Source: Fremontodendron californicum
Taxonomy: Eukaryota; Streptophyta; Magnoliopsida; Malvales; Malvaceae
Reading direction: 5' to 3'
NCBI GenBank assembly: GCA_030761205.1
Contig: JAULJL010000004.1
Location: 35,684,172-35,748,171, forward strand
DNA length: 64,000 nt
Shown: in pieces, positions 46,578 through 58,725 of the stretch
Layout of the letters: the number at the start of each line of letters is the position of its first letter
Numbering within the stretch: position 1 is the stretch's first letter
Position numbers and translations under genes: made by a program
The notes under the pieces: generated by a model
Database searches by the model: none
What the model saw: only the letters and a program-made list of their open reading frames with translations
What the model was told of the DNA's origin: nothing

Positions 46578-49292
46578 ATGGTGATGTCTCTACACTCTTT
46601 GCCTCAATTGCTTTCCTTTCAAAACCCTGATCTCAATTCAACTCAATTCTCCAAACCCATTAAAAACCCTAATTTCACCTCAATTCCCTTCTTCAAATCC
46701 CTTAAAAACCCTAATCTCACCATCTTCAATCTCCACCAAACTTCAAAACCCCACCTTTTAAGCCATATCCGTTCCACATTTCCCTCCAAAATTCCAAAAT
46801 TCTTGGGGTTCAAGATAGAAAATGCAACAACTTTGGGCCCCAGAAACCAATTTCAAAGACTTAGCTGTTATGGGGTTAAAGACTCCAGTGAGGATACCGA
46901 AGAAGTGGACTCTGGTGGGGATGGAGGTGGTGGTGATGGTGATGGTGGTGGCGGAGATGGAGACGATGGAGAGGTAGAGAAGAACAGTGGGTCATTGCCA
47001 GAATGGTTGAATGTTACTCCAGATGATGCAAAAACGGTTTTTGCTGCTGTGGTTATATCGCTTGCTTTCCGGTCATTCGTGGCTGAGCCGAGGTATATTC
47101 CTTCGTTGTCGATGTATCCTACGTTTGATGTTGGGGATCGAATTGTTGCTGAGAAGGTAGTTATTATTTGTTTGATAGTTAGTTAATTGGCACAAGGTTT
47201 CTAGTGGAAAGATTGATTACATACTATTGATTTATTTTATGTTTGTGTTTTTTTTTTTTTTTTTGTGGATAAGGATTGGCGTTTTACTTTTTAAAGTTTT
47301 TTGGTAAAGGCTTCATCTTAGGTTAAATAGTGTAAATAGTGTGAAACATTAATGTTAAGGTACATTCTTAACTTTCAGTGAATGTGAAGAAATGAAGTTT
47401 AATGGAGTTTTAAGTATGCGTTTCTCAAATTATTAAGAATGGAAAACAGCACTTCTGAAGTGATTAAAGATGAGTGAAAGGATTGGCCAAAAAAAAAAGA
47501 TGAGTGAAAGGCCTGATTAACCTTGACTGGAAGGATCAAACTTAAGCATATGCGTTTTCATCTAATAAGATTATAACTTACCTTTCTTGATACCTGAAAT
47601 TGGTAAGTACTAGAAGGCATATATTGTTTAGGGTTCACAGGAAGTAGAATTCTTTGGGTGCTTAAGTGATCTACAAAGTTTGTTTTTGTTGTAGTATTTT
47701 ATTTTTAGATTGTCATAACTGGAACATGCCTGTATGCTTTTGGTTTAGTGATTTTCATAGTAATGCTAAAATCTGAAGTGAAAATTGAAAAGATCTCTTA
47801 AGCCTCAAAAACCTAAATAGAAAAAACTATGATACGCTAGTCAGTGTTAGCCTTATAAACTATGGCTGAAGGATATGTGTGCATTAGGATTTACCAAGAG
47901 CTCTACTCTAATGAAAGAAGGGATGTGATATGAACTTCAAATCTTCTTATTTTGCTTAAAACATGCATCAATAAGTGAACAAGTGGTTTAATTCTTACAT
48001 ATTCCATGACAGTTTTTTGGATTGAAATTGTCAGGTTTCATACTACTTCAGGAAGCCATGTGCTAATGATATTGTCATTTTCAAAAGCCCACCAGTTCTT
48101 CAGGAAGTAGGATACACTGATGAAGATGTCTTCATTAAACGAGTAGTAGCTAAGGAAGGTGATATTGTGGAGGTGATGTTACTCTGACAATTTCTTAGCA
48201 TCTATATTTCTCCTTCTGATAAGCTGATTGCGTTCTGTTTCTCACTGTATTGGAAAAACTATTACAGTTTATTAATGTTGCATGTTGTGATGTTGAATCA
48301 CAAGAACCAAGGAAGATGATACTTGATAGAGTAAAAGGATATTTTTGCAAATTATCCACTTTGTTTGACTTTGCATCCCACATGTTAGACATAGAGACAT
48401 GTTATCTTACTTTTCTGAGTTACAAGTACAGTTCCCCATTTGTTTTTATTTTTTGTTTTGATGCATTATTATCTATAATTTGGTTTCATTAGAATGAAAT
48501 ATTAAAATGTGTTCCAATGCAGGTTCATAATGGAAAGCTTATTGTTAATGGGGTTGTACGAAATGAAGAGTTCATCAATGAAGCACCTTCTTATGAAATG
48601 ACACCAATTGTAAGTATTCATATCTACTATTTAGAATCCTTTAGCTTCTATTCTTATTTCCATTGGCCAAAGCCCAAATGAGTGGTAGCTATTGAGCAGA
48701 AAATGAATCTCAAGTTATGTACTACAAGTATTTACCTTTCTCATAAGACAAGATTTGTCTACATGAGAGAGAAAAAGACAGAAAGAATAGAAAGAAAGAG
48801 GGTAAGAGAGGAGAAGATTGGAAGGAGTTTGGAGACAATTGTGCTTACATAAACCTTTCCAGTGAAGTAGAGGTTAAACCATGGTCTTGAGTTAAGGCAC
48901 AAATAATTCACAAGTTGTGCAAGCATGTAGTTTTGCTTATTTGTAAGTTTGTGCCAATGTGTTTCTGATTGTGTACATGCTATTCATGTTGCAGCGAGTA
49001 CCTGAGAACTCTTTCTTTGTGATGGGTGACAATCGTAATAATAGCTATGATTCCCACGTTTGGTAAGATACTATGCTCTAACAGGTTGACAATGGTGCAT
49101 CAGCAGATTTCCCCCCATATATCTTTTGTTGATTTCTTGAGTTTCGTTTTGTTTAGGGGTCCCCTCCCTGCCAAGAATATCATAGGAAGATCTGTACTTC
49201 GTTATTGGCCTCCAAAGAGGATAGGTGGCACAGTACTTGAGCGTGGCTGTGCCGTTGACAAGCAGGAGGAGAGTGTCAAAGCATCTGACTAG
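46578..49292 (+). CDS. PLSP1: Plastidic type I signal peptidase (thylakoidal processing peptidase)
   Basis: Five exons (46578-47156, 48035-48172, 48523-48609, 48995-49062, 49157-49292) join to 335 residues. A serine/proline/asparagine-rich transit peptide opens the protein. An acidic glycine/aspartate-rich linker (about residues 113-133) follows, then one membrane segment (VFAAVVISLAFRSFV). The S26 catalytic serine is in PSLSMYPTF and the lysine in FIKRVVAKEGD. GDNRNNSYDSHVWGPL is the conserved box E. The enzyme removes lumen-targeting peptides at the thylakoid membrane and processes Toc75 at the envelope. The remembered Arabidopsis protein is about 40 residues shorter, the difference lying in the transit peptide and linker. 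All introns are GT-AG. Convergent with the following gene. Confidence 0.95.
46664..46714 (+). promoter_or_regulatory. Two telo-boxes in the Plsp1 transit-peptide coding sequence
   Basis: AAACCCTAA occurs at 46,664-46,672 and 46,706-46,714, 86 and 128 bp after the start codon. The two lie in an internal imperfect duplication encoding KNPN(F/L)T twice. A regulatory role is inferred from the motif only. Confidence 0.35.
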
Positions 49293-50771
49293 ATATATTC
49301 AGCCTTACTGATTTTATTTTATATGAAAAGTAATCCTTTGGCTGTTTACGCCATATTTTCTGATAAAGTCTCTCTTTTCTTTGCTTACTCATTGTGAGCT
49401 TTTAATTCTTCTTCTTCTTCTCTCTCTCTTTTTTACAAAATTTCTGCAATACTATCATTTTTTAGTAGAAAGGCTATTCTTGTAAGACAGGTCCTTCTTT
49501 TGGCCTGTCATATGATCTTCCTGCAACTGTAGATTGACCCTTGTAATGATTAATTCAACTAATTTTCTGTAATCTGTTTTCTGTCGTTCCATTTCTATTT
49601 GATTGCAAGTTGATTTTTTAAATTATAGTTTAATAATACTAATAAAGGACTTGAAATTCTTGATTGAGGAGGGAAATCCTCTAAATTTGGCATTGCAAAT
49701 AGTTCAGAGCTCTGATTTGCATGCATGGTTTTGTAGGAAGGAAGAGTACAAGGATCAAATTTAGATATTTAGTCAAACATCACCTCATCTAACTCCTTTG
49801 AGCCAAGTTTAAATGTGCTTCCATAGTTTTGTGGAGAAGAGTTCCCAGTTTCCCACGTAAAATTTACTCCAAAAACCTAATTAACGGTTCGCCTTGTTTC
49901 TCTTTTTGTTCAGAAATACTGTATCTTTTCTTAAACTCCTATATTCTTCTCTAATGTTACAAAAAGGCCATGCATTAAGAGCAAGAACAGAGCTTCTGTT
50001 GCTAGCAAGGGATATGTCATTGTATACAGTAGCTGCTTATGAAAGTTCCTATTCATCATATACCTCGTTTTTTTTTTTTTTATATATATATATAAAAAAA
50101 GTCGTAACTTAATAATAGAGAAAATGGTTGAGATTCAAATCTCAAATTTTTTGGATGTCATCTTTTAAGAGTAACTGCATGAATTAACTAAGTTAAATTC
50201 CGAGTTCATATACCTCAGCATTTTTCTAGTTGTTTATGTTTCCCCTAGACATTCGTTGGCACGTATTTATATGGTAACAAATGCTTCACTAATGCATGGC
50301 AAGCTAATCTCCATGTTCCAAGACTACTCTTTGAACGTAATTGAAGAAGCACAAGGAAAAAGAAACACAACCTTGAAGAACAAAAGATAATAGCATCAAC
50401 AGATATGAACCAAATCTTGTTTTATCAATCACAGAGATCATTCAGTAGTTTCTCCAAACGTATACAGGCGTAAATGGAAACAAGGAACTTCTTAATGAAT
50501 CAAAATAAACATCCTATCGACAAGATATAACCTACACCAAGACGATAGTTCAGATTTCTCCATATAGAAACAAATTAAACTTGGAACAATTTTTCAATTT
50601 CACCCCAAACTGATCTAAATGATTATACTGTTTTCTAAAGAATTTATTACTTCCACACATACCAAGCACTAGAAGCTTTGCACAAATGACTCAAAACAGC
50701 CAAAATCCACCATTTCCAAACGGAGGAGCAATTTCCTATAGATGCAGGAGAATTCACCACCACTCTCAGAC

Positions 50772-52039
50772 TCAGTCATATTGACATGAACTATTTTTAA
50801 GCTTGAGAGGTTTGTTACTATGGGAGTCAATAACCAAGGAACAAGAGATACGTTTCCGATGCCTTGACCTCACCAACTTTCCCACCACATTCCCTCTGGA
50901 CCGGACTTCAAAGATCAACTTCATTGGAACTCCACGTCCATCATCTGAGACTGCTAAGCTTGCCCCAGCCCCATACAAAGGAACCTTGTCTCCATGGATA
51001 GTCACAAGTACAGTACGATGACTCTTTCTTGGTTGATAGTACTTCTTCAACTGCAATCAGAAACATACAAATAGGAATTGGTGGACAAAAAAAGGTTACT
51101 ATAAATAAGTAGAATTAACTTGGGTTAATCTGATCTTGCCAAGATTTGAGTGATTGTTGTGTAAAATGTCCGAGAAAATGTTACCTGACCATTGGCAATT
51201 GCAATTTCTGAGTACATTAGGTTGACTGGATTGGAGCTAACATGAATACCAAAGAAAGTAGCAGGATTGTATACTGTCATCCTCACTGAACAATTCATGG
51301 TAAGCATTTTGCTTGGAACTCCTGTCATGTCTGCTCCCTCTCCAAAATAAAAATTATGGACTGTCAAGCTCTACAAAACAATAATTTTTTCATAAGACAA
51401 GTCAATTTGTATAGCTGAAATTAAGAAAGAACAGAACTATCCCAAGTTTCTGACAAAACCCAAAAGGTTAAGATTTTTTAATATTACTTTTCTCGAGTAT
51501 CTTACATCTAAAGGAATCAGAGGGTAATTAAAAAATATTCTTACATAACGACAAGAACATTGTATATATTTTTAAAAAAAGCAAACCTTAACAGCAATTT
51601 GAGCTTTGTAAGGGCGGCTGGCACCCCAGATGATCAAACAAAACAAACTGAAAACAGCCACAAACCCAAACACACCCATCAAAATCTGGCACCTCCTGGT
51701 GAACCCTTTATCCGTCCCATAAAAATACTCCCCATAATCCCCTTCTTCTTCAATAACATTACACTCAGTCCAACCTTTTTCGTTTCTCTTCTTTCCTTTC
51801 TTGAGAGTTCCAGAGAAACGACTAGCAGATGAGGCCCTGGAGTGACGGCTGTAAGAAGGGTGAGAAGGAGACTCCATGGGGCTGCTGTAGGCCGGCGTTG
51901 CCTGCATGGAAGATGACTTGTTGTCCCCATCGTGGGAGTCCCTAGAAGGGCTTTGGACGTAGTAAAGTTGGCGTTTGGGGGATCTTGGAGACGATGGGTC
52001 GACTGAGCTTGTTACGTCGGAATCTGATTTGGTGTGCAT
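50772..52039 (-). CDS. LEA_2-domain membrane protein, companion-of-cellulose-synthase-like
   Basis: Three exons (51587-52039, 51185-51370, 50772-51050) give 305 residues. A cytosolic N-terminus of about 115 residues is rich in serine, proline and arginine and contains YYVQSPSRDSHDGD and RHSRASSASRFSG. One membrane span follows (MGVFGFVAVFSLFCLIIWGA). An extracytoplasmic LEA_2/NHL-type domain ends the protein, with NPATFFGIHVSSNPVNLMYS and KYYQPRKSHRTV. This layout matches the Arabidopsis CC proteins, which link cellulose synthase complexes to cortical microtubules through the N-terminus, and the annotated LEA hydroxyproline-rich family. Which subgroup applies needs alignment. Start chosen at the only ATG before the conserved MHTKSDSDVTS. 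Confidence 0.88.
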
Positions 52040-53666
52040 CGTGATGATCTTCCAATCGAATTGTTTCGAAGGACGAGAGATCAGTTGAGTCTTCTGAGGG
52101 GGCTGTTTACAGTGAGGACTGAGGAAGGGAGGGACTAGTGGAGAAATGTACGAACTAGTACGAAGGGTAGGTTCGGAGCTGAGGTATGGGATTTGTCAAG
52201 CTGGAGGTTCGGAACGAATTGTCGGCAGTGATTCCGTTAATCTGTTTGTTGGTTTGGAATAAAAGTTAACGTCATGTTTGACGGAGCATGTAGACAGTTA
52301 GTAAAGCTTCACGATGTTGTTTTTACGTGAAGGTAGTCAGATTTCATAAATGAGCTATATTTGTATTTGATAACTTGAATTTAAAAATAAAATTTAGATT
52401 CATAATTAATGTAAATTATGTAATAAAGTATATATAATTATTAATATATTTTTTTTATAATAGATTTTATTAACGAGTATCTTTAGATCATTCTTTAAAT
52501 TAATTAATATACTATTTATAGTAATAATATTGTATTAAATGTAAAAATTAATAATTTTATTCATTATTTTCAATGTATTGAATAAAGATATTATCATATC
52601 TAGTAATCTTAAAAAGTGTCTTAAAAATACTCGTTAGCAAAATCTTTTTATGATTTATGAGTTTGTTGGATGTTTATTAAGTGGTAATTTTTTTTTTTGA
52701 TACATTGATAGTGAATTTTTTTTTACTTTATAAACAAAATTATAATATTGTGACATGTTTTATTTTTTAAAATTTAATATATCCTAAAAGAATGTTTTAT
52801 TTTTTAGAGTTTAAAAATGAGATAATTTCTCGAATTTAAATTTTAAATACCTATAATATTTATGAATTTTAAATATGTATGTGCTCTAAAATAATTTTTA
52901 CAAAGTAAAAATATCAATGCGAAATGTGAGCAACGATCTAGAATTTTTTTTAGTATGCAACACTTTTACTTTTTCTTCATTTTTCCTTTTTACTTTTTTT
53001 TTTTTCCTTTCTTCTAAAGCTCTCGGGCTCTGGATGGGCTTAATTGACTACCAAATACCAAATAATGACAACCCGCTTCTTATTCCTCCATTCCTTTCTC
53101 GCTTTAGAATGCAAAAAGAAAAGAAAAAAAAAAAAAAACCCACGAGAGTTTACATCTCAGAACCTTTTCGCATGGCTGCTTCAGCATATTGAAATGAATT
53201 TCTCTGAATAAAATTCCATTTTAATTCCAATATTATTTGCTTTCAAAATTTCAATGGCATGACTAAAAAAAGTACTAATTGCATTTCACTACCATACATT
53301 GATCCTTCAGACAAAGACTGGTGCAAGAACCCCTTGTTGGAAATTTGATAACATTGGCGTTCTGATTAGTTGGAAGAAGAAACATAATCCAACACCAAAC
53401 TGCTAAAACTGCCTACCTGGCTGCCACCTGCCCTGTAATTTCAACCAAACTATATTTGAAACCAAACAGTGTTACATTTTCTATGTAAACAAGCAACGTT
53501 ACATAAGCCACCAAGAATCAAACACAAAACCAACAAAATTTATAATCTAATTCCGAATCCTGCATTACCAACACATTGGTTGTGTGGGCACTCTGATGAC
53601 TCAAATCTGAAACCAGAGAAAATACAATAAATAAACTCTACAACTGTCACCTTAAACGGTTAAACC
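52040..53666. other. AT-rich spacer between the LEA_2 and COV1-like genes
   Basis: Contains the 5' flank of the LEA_2 gene and the 3' flank of the COV1-like gene. Long T/A runs are present (for example 52,688-52,700 and 53,121-53,139). No gene found; a 91-codon ORF at 52,917-53,192 is made largely of homopolymer codons. Confidence 0.6.
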
Positions 53667-55182
53667 TCAGCTTCTGTCAGATCTACTTCTTTCCAGCGGC
53701 AACCGTGTGTCTAGTGTTGACAGGATCTGGGGCATCGACATCCCCCCGGAGACAACAATTTCTGCAATGGAAGAATGAATGAGATATAAGCTTAATTGAA
53801 GCAGGAAAGGTTATAGTAATGCCTTTGCTGCATTCTGTTTTCTTCTTTTTTCATACAAATATTCCACAACTATATTAGACCATCACTTCAGAATAGGGTA
53901 ACCATCCTCATGTGAAGTGGCAATTTCAAAATATCCTCCATTAAGCAATGCAATTAACAAGGCTCCCAATTACCCCAAACAATCGGGAGTAAGAGTTAGG
54001 AGGCCTATAACAAGACAGACTAATTGGTAATAGCAAGCAAAATGTAGCCCCCCCCCCCCCCCTGCTCGCCCCCACGCTTCTTTTGTCCTTGTTTGTAAAT
54101 AACGACAACAAAAGTAGAGGAATCACTCACCAATTCCTTCACGGACTGATAGATTCGGTCTGATAACATCCTTGGTATTGACGAGGAATATATCACCAAT
54201 GTAAAGATGATTTGTGGGAACATAGACGCAACATAGCTCTTCTTCACCAGAGTAGCTCTGCATTTTAAAAATGAAAAAGAATAAAAACAGCATTCTCGAT
54301 ATTGCAATTGCCTGATGTATTTTAAATCTTATTCTTCCACTGCTCAATTTTTAAAACTGTAGTCAAACAACCAAATTTTTAATTGTGGAAAGAAAAAGTA
54401 ATGCAGACAGCATGCCAATAAGATCATGTGAAGCTTGATGATTATGAAATCAGGAAAATAAGAAAAACAAGGGAAGCCATGCCAAAATGATAGTTTTGGA
54501 ACAAAAACTTCATTTGCCCACCTGCAGAGTAACAGATGAAGTGATGAACCCAAATGCATATTCACCAATACGTGGATGCCTTATGATGGCTACTTCCTTG
54601 AAGGCCTGTGTGTTCTGATCTGAAACACAATTAAGATGTAAAACATAAAAAGTGATGCAGCATATAGATTGTGACTACCTGCACCAATTTTAATAATATG
54701 ACCAACTAAACTAATTTATTTCATGTGGAAGAAAACCAGCAGAATGCACACCTGGTGATATAGCAGAACTAATCTGCTTGGAGGCATTGTAGATATGACG
54801 AACAAATGGCATCCGCTTGATAAACCACTCACCAAGGCCCAGGACAGATGCTCCCAACCACGATGACATGAATACCCCAACCAAGAAGATGAATGTTATA
54901 GAAGTTACAAATCCAAGACCTAAAAAAAAGCAAGAGGAGAAAACATCAAGAGGCATGTTAAGTTAACCAGGTGGTACATACTCTTAAATAGACATTCTTA
55001 ATAGAAAATGACAAAGATCGATATTTAGATACATGTGATAAGGGTAAATCATTTACAAAGGCCACTGTGTGAAAAACAATTTAGCTTTCTTGCAGTACAT
55101 ATAATATTTAGCAAGATCTCATGTTAAAAATATGTAAAACTACAATCTAATAAGCACTTTCTCCTAGGCTAAAATGTCCTGA

Positions 55183-55220
<38 letters not shown>

Positions 55221-57535
55221 GTATGTATTTCCATACTATCAAAGTCTGATTCATGGAAATTTCATATGAAGAATGCTAATAAGTATTATGTAGGCTGTAT
55301 GCATAGGAATATTTCTGCGAAGACGTAAAAAAAAAAAAAAGATTCCTCCAGTCTTATAGAATATCATCCAAGCTCTCACAGTTATCAGTTTATCACAGCT
55401 ATTGTCCACAATTCTCAAAAAAAATTGCGGGGCACAACAATCCTCGTCATTCAGAAGCTTTAAGGAAAGATAAAATAAGTTTACAAACTCCAAGATCTAA
55501 TTAAAGGAGAAAAAGAGTAAAAGATTTAACAAAAATGAAACAAGTTCACAGGTCTAGATGGGAAAGGCAAAGAAAAGTTTTTAGCTGCTAACTAAGTGAG
55601 ATGCTCACCAAATATATCAATGCCAAGTTGAGCATAAATTGGAGAGAAAAAGCCATCAACAAAGTGAATAAACCACCATGTTATGTAGAAAGTGATTGCT
55701 ATAGGAAACAGAATTACACTGCAAAACAACTATGAATCAGCAACTGCTATAACAGCATCGTGAATGACAATATAGATTCTATAAGATAAAATGCCATGAA
55801 CATATATTCACTATTAGAAACCAAATCTACTAAGTTTTTGAGTTCATCAAATATAAGGTTAGCACAAATTCATGATGGCAAGAACTACCATTTTTGTAAG
55901 ATGAAAGTAGCAGAGGAATTTCAAGACAACCAAAAAAATTTATAGAAGAGAAAAGGAGGAAACAAGGAAAAACTAAATGAAGGTGTCAGGCTGGTCACAA
56001 AATTAAATCTGTCACCTCCATTTCACTTCTCAAATGAAGATTTCAAGAAAACATTGTGAACAAAGAAACTTATTATATTGAATAATGGCTGAATAATGGC
56101 AAGGAAAGGAGAGCAAAATGCGTGCCAATCGTTCCACTGAAACACTTATTTTTCACCAAGCACTTTGTGTATGAATTATGAAATAGCTGAATAATTTGGG
56201 AAAATTTTCAAGGCCTTTATACTTATCTCTTATTCTTGGAAAATTAACAGCTAACAAAGCTCTAAAAGTTACAATAATCATAATTAAAAGTGAAAAGCTA
56301 AACAAAGATATTTAGGTTCAATACATTAGTGAAAGAATTTTCACTCAAGATCAAGGACATAAGACAAGAAGCTGAATTGGAGGCATGTGCTGATCATTTT
56401 TCTGTAAGGAGATAATAGGACTATGCAAATCATTAAATATCATACAGATGATAATTGCACAAATATCCATCATGAGTACATAAATCTAAAGCAAGGAGAA
56501 GAATGAATGCAGCTTACCATCCCGTCATGAACTTATTCGAAGCCCAGCTCCGGACAACTTTGTAAAAGGTCTGGATAAAACAAAGCTTGTCAGGCAAATT
56601 TAAAAAATAATGCACATGTGTCATTACATGAATACATAGACAAGCATAAGCATACAGTTCCTATACAGGCAACATGCTGCAAACATTTGTTATGAAAGAT
56701 TTCATTAGGAACCATAACAATTTTCTTAACCAACTTCATCAACCAGAAAAAAATAATGTTAACAAGTCTCATGAGCGGAAGGGTGACTTCAAATTCAAGT
56801 CTATAATTCAATATCCTAAATTTATCCGATGGCATTTACAACAGAGATTGAATACAAATATATAAACATATACTCTAAGTTATGGGCCTTAACATGCTTT
56901 ACACAGCATTTTAAACTAAAAAAAAAACAAATCCCGATACATATGAAGCCTCAAAGAGAAAAGGCAACCATTATCACAAATCTTGGACAGAACCCTATCA
57001 ACCATTAGTCTTTAGTTATATCCCCAAATGCTCTTATCTTCTGGTAACAACTTGAAAAAAAGAAAAAGAAAAGAAAAACACTTTCCTCATTTTCAACAGC
57101 TCCAGTAAATTATGCTGTAATCCTACAACACAATACAACAGTTCAATTTCATACCTATTCTAAAAATCAATTTGAAACATCAAATTTCTCTCTATTAACG
57201 ACCAAATCATTCAAACAAAATCACATTAAGCTCTATTATATAAGTAAGTACTGATTTACAGAATTTTATAACAACCTTACAATTAGCAACAAAAAAAAAA
57301 AAAACGGCTGCAGACCAAGTCAAATCGAATTCCATTACAAACGTAACGCCAATTAACAACCAAAAAGCTGTTTCAAAAAACAAATAAAGAAAAAGGAAAT
57401 GAGAGAGACCTCGCGGCCGGCGTGATGCGAAGAAGAAGAAGGTTTGGAGGAATCATCGTGGACGGAGTCAGCGACCGGGATTAGAAGCTCTCGATCTCTA
57501 CTCGCCATCACGATTGTCGATTTCTCATCTTCCAT
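53667..57535 (-). CDS. COV1-like membrane protein (CONTINUOUS VASCULAR RING family, DUF502)
   Basis: Seven exons (57410-57535, 56518-56570, 55609-55718, 54752-54919, 54522-54619, 54131-54257, 53667-53761) join to 258 residues, near the remembered 268 of COV1. The start is the ATG at 57,533-57,535; the GTG one codon upstream is not used. A polar serine-rich N-terminus is followed by two membrane spans (VILFPIAITFYITWWFIHF and LGFVTSITFIFLVGVFMSS). Then come the conserved MPFVRHIYNASKQISSAISP, FGFITS and VPTNHLYIGDIFLV, and a basic tail. COV1 and its relatives act in the trans-Golgi/post-Golgi system and restrict vascular differentiation in stems. No defects seen. Confidence 0.94.
54048..54062 (+). 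repeat. Poly-C run in intron 6 of the COV1-like gene
   Basis: Fifteen consecutive C (G on the sense strand) followed by tgctcgccccc. It lies about 70 bp downstream of exon 6 in the sense direction. Confidence 0.9.
55187..55229. repeat. (TA)n(TATG)n compound microsatellite in intron 3 of the COV1-like gene
   Basis: About eleven TA units are followed by five tatg/gtat units. Intronic; no other feature. Confidence 0.9.
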
Positions 57536-57578
57536 CACCAGAAAACCCCGCTACTAATCTCCTTCTCAAGAATCCCAA

Positions 57579-57587
57579 AAACCCTAA
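57579..57587 (+). promoter_or_regulatory. Telo-box in the COV1-like 5' leader
   Basis: AAACCCTAA lies 44 bp upstream of the start codon, antisense to the gene. Position near the transcription start is typical for telo-boxes; function is inferred. Confidence 0.4.
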
Positions 57588-57719
57588 TTCGCTTCGAGCC
57601 TTTCTCTCAACTCAATGTTTATCAGTCGAGAAGAAGAAAGACAAAATAATAGTAATAATAAGAGAACAAGACAAGAAGAGGTTCAATTTTGGCATATGAG
57701 ATGAGGGAAGACTCTTTGA

Positions 57720-58725
57720 AATCTGCTTCCTCAATTTGGCTGCCTTTTTGTATTTCTTTTTCATTTAATTTGAATTTAAGTATTATTCATTTATTAATAG
57801 AAGAATAACTTAATAAGTGGTAAAATAATGGGCGGATAGACCTATTAGTATTAATCGGTGTATGTTATGTATTTGTTTATTATATAAATATAACATAAAT
57901 TATTAAAAATATCAAAATTTTAAATACGAATATATTCAAGGGTTTAAGGACGGATAAATCAAAACTTAATAAGGATTCATTAAGGGATTAAACCATAAGC
58001 ATATTTGTTTGGGTTTTTTGGGTTAAATTTTTACTGTGTTTTGTTTGTACCGTTTGCTCTTTGCTGTTGTTGGATGAGCTGTCGATGATTATTATTGGGT
58101 GCCAGCATTTTGCCTGAAAGGTTACATCTGTAATCTAGAAAATATAATTAATTACTTTAAAATCAATTATTTACCCAAAACATGAAAAATAATGGTCTTT
58201 TTTTTTTTTTTTTTCAATAGCATAATCTTTGATTAAATTATGATTTCAATTATTATTATGAAGAAAAAGCTCTTAAAGGTTAATGTGAAATTGAAGCATG
58301 CATGTAAAAAGTACATATATTAAATAATATTCAGAATTCGAAAACCTTTTACTTTTAGGTTCAAGACACATAATTAATTTATGAGACTTACCAATAATAC
58401 TCAATTGCATACAATTCAATTCAAGTTGAAGACCAAGACAGACATAAATGTTGTTGGTCAATAATAGTTATACCTTCAGAAAATTCAACTAATAAGTTTG
58501 AAGTTTGAAACCCCCAATCACTTGCCTTATGCACCATCTCTGTTGGCCTAAATGATACATTAATATACTACAAGAAATCTTCAATAATAGCCCTCTACAT
58601 TGAGTAATATTCAGCATCTCTCTAACCTAAAACTAGCCATGAATTATATAACACACCAAATGATAAGCTAAAACTAAAAACAATTGCAAAAGAGAAACAC
58701 ATAGATTTTCCTTTTCAAGTTTTTA
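57720..58725. other. Spacer between the COV1-like and ABIL genes
   Basis: AT-rich, with a poly-T run at about 58,199-58,215. It should contain the COV1-like promoter and the ABIL 3' UTR. No other gene recognised. Confidence 0.6.

Noticed and set aside
52917..53192. 91-codon ORF in the LEA_2/COV1-like spacer
   Set aside because: Composed mostly of poly-T and poly-A codons, with no domain or splice context.
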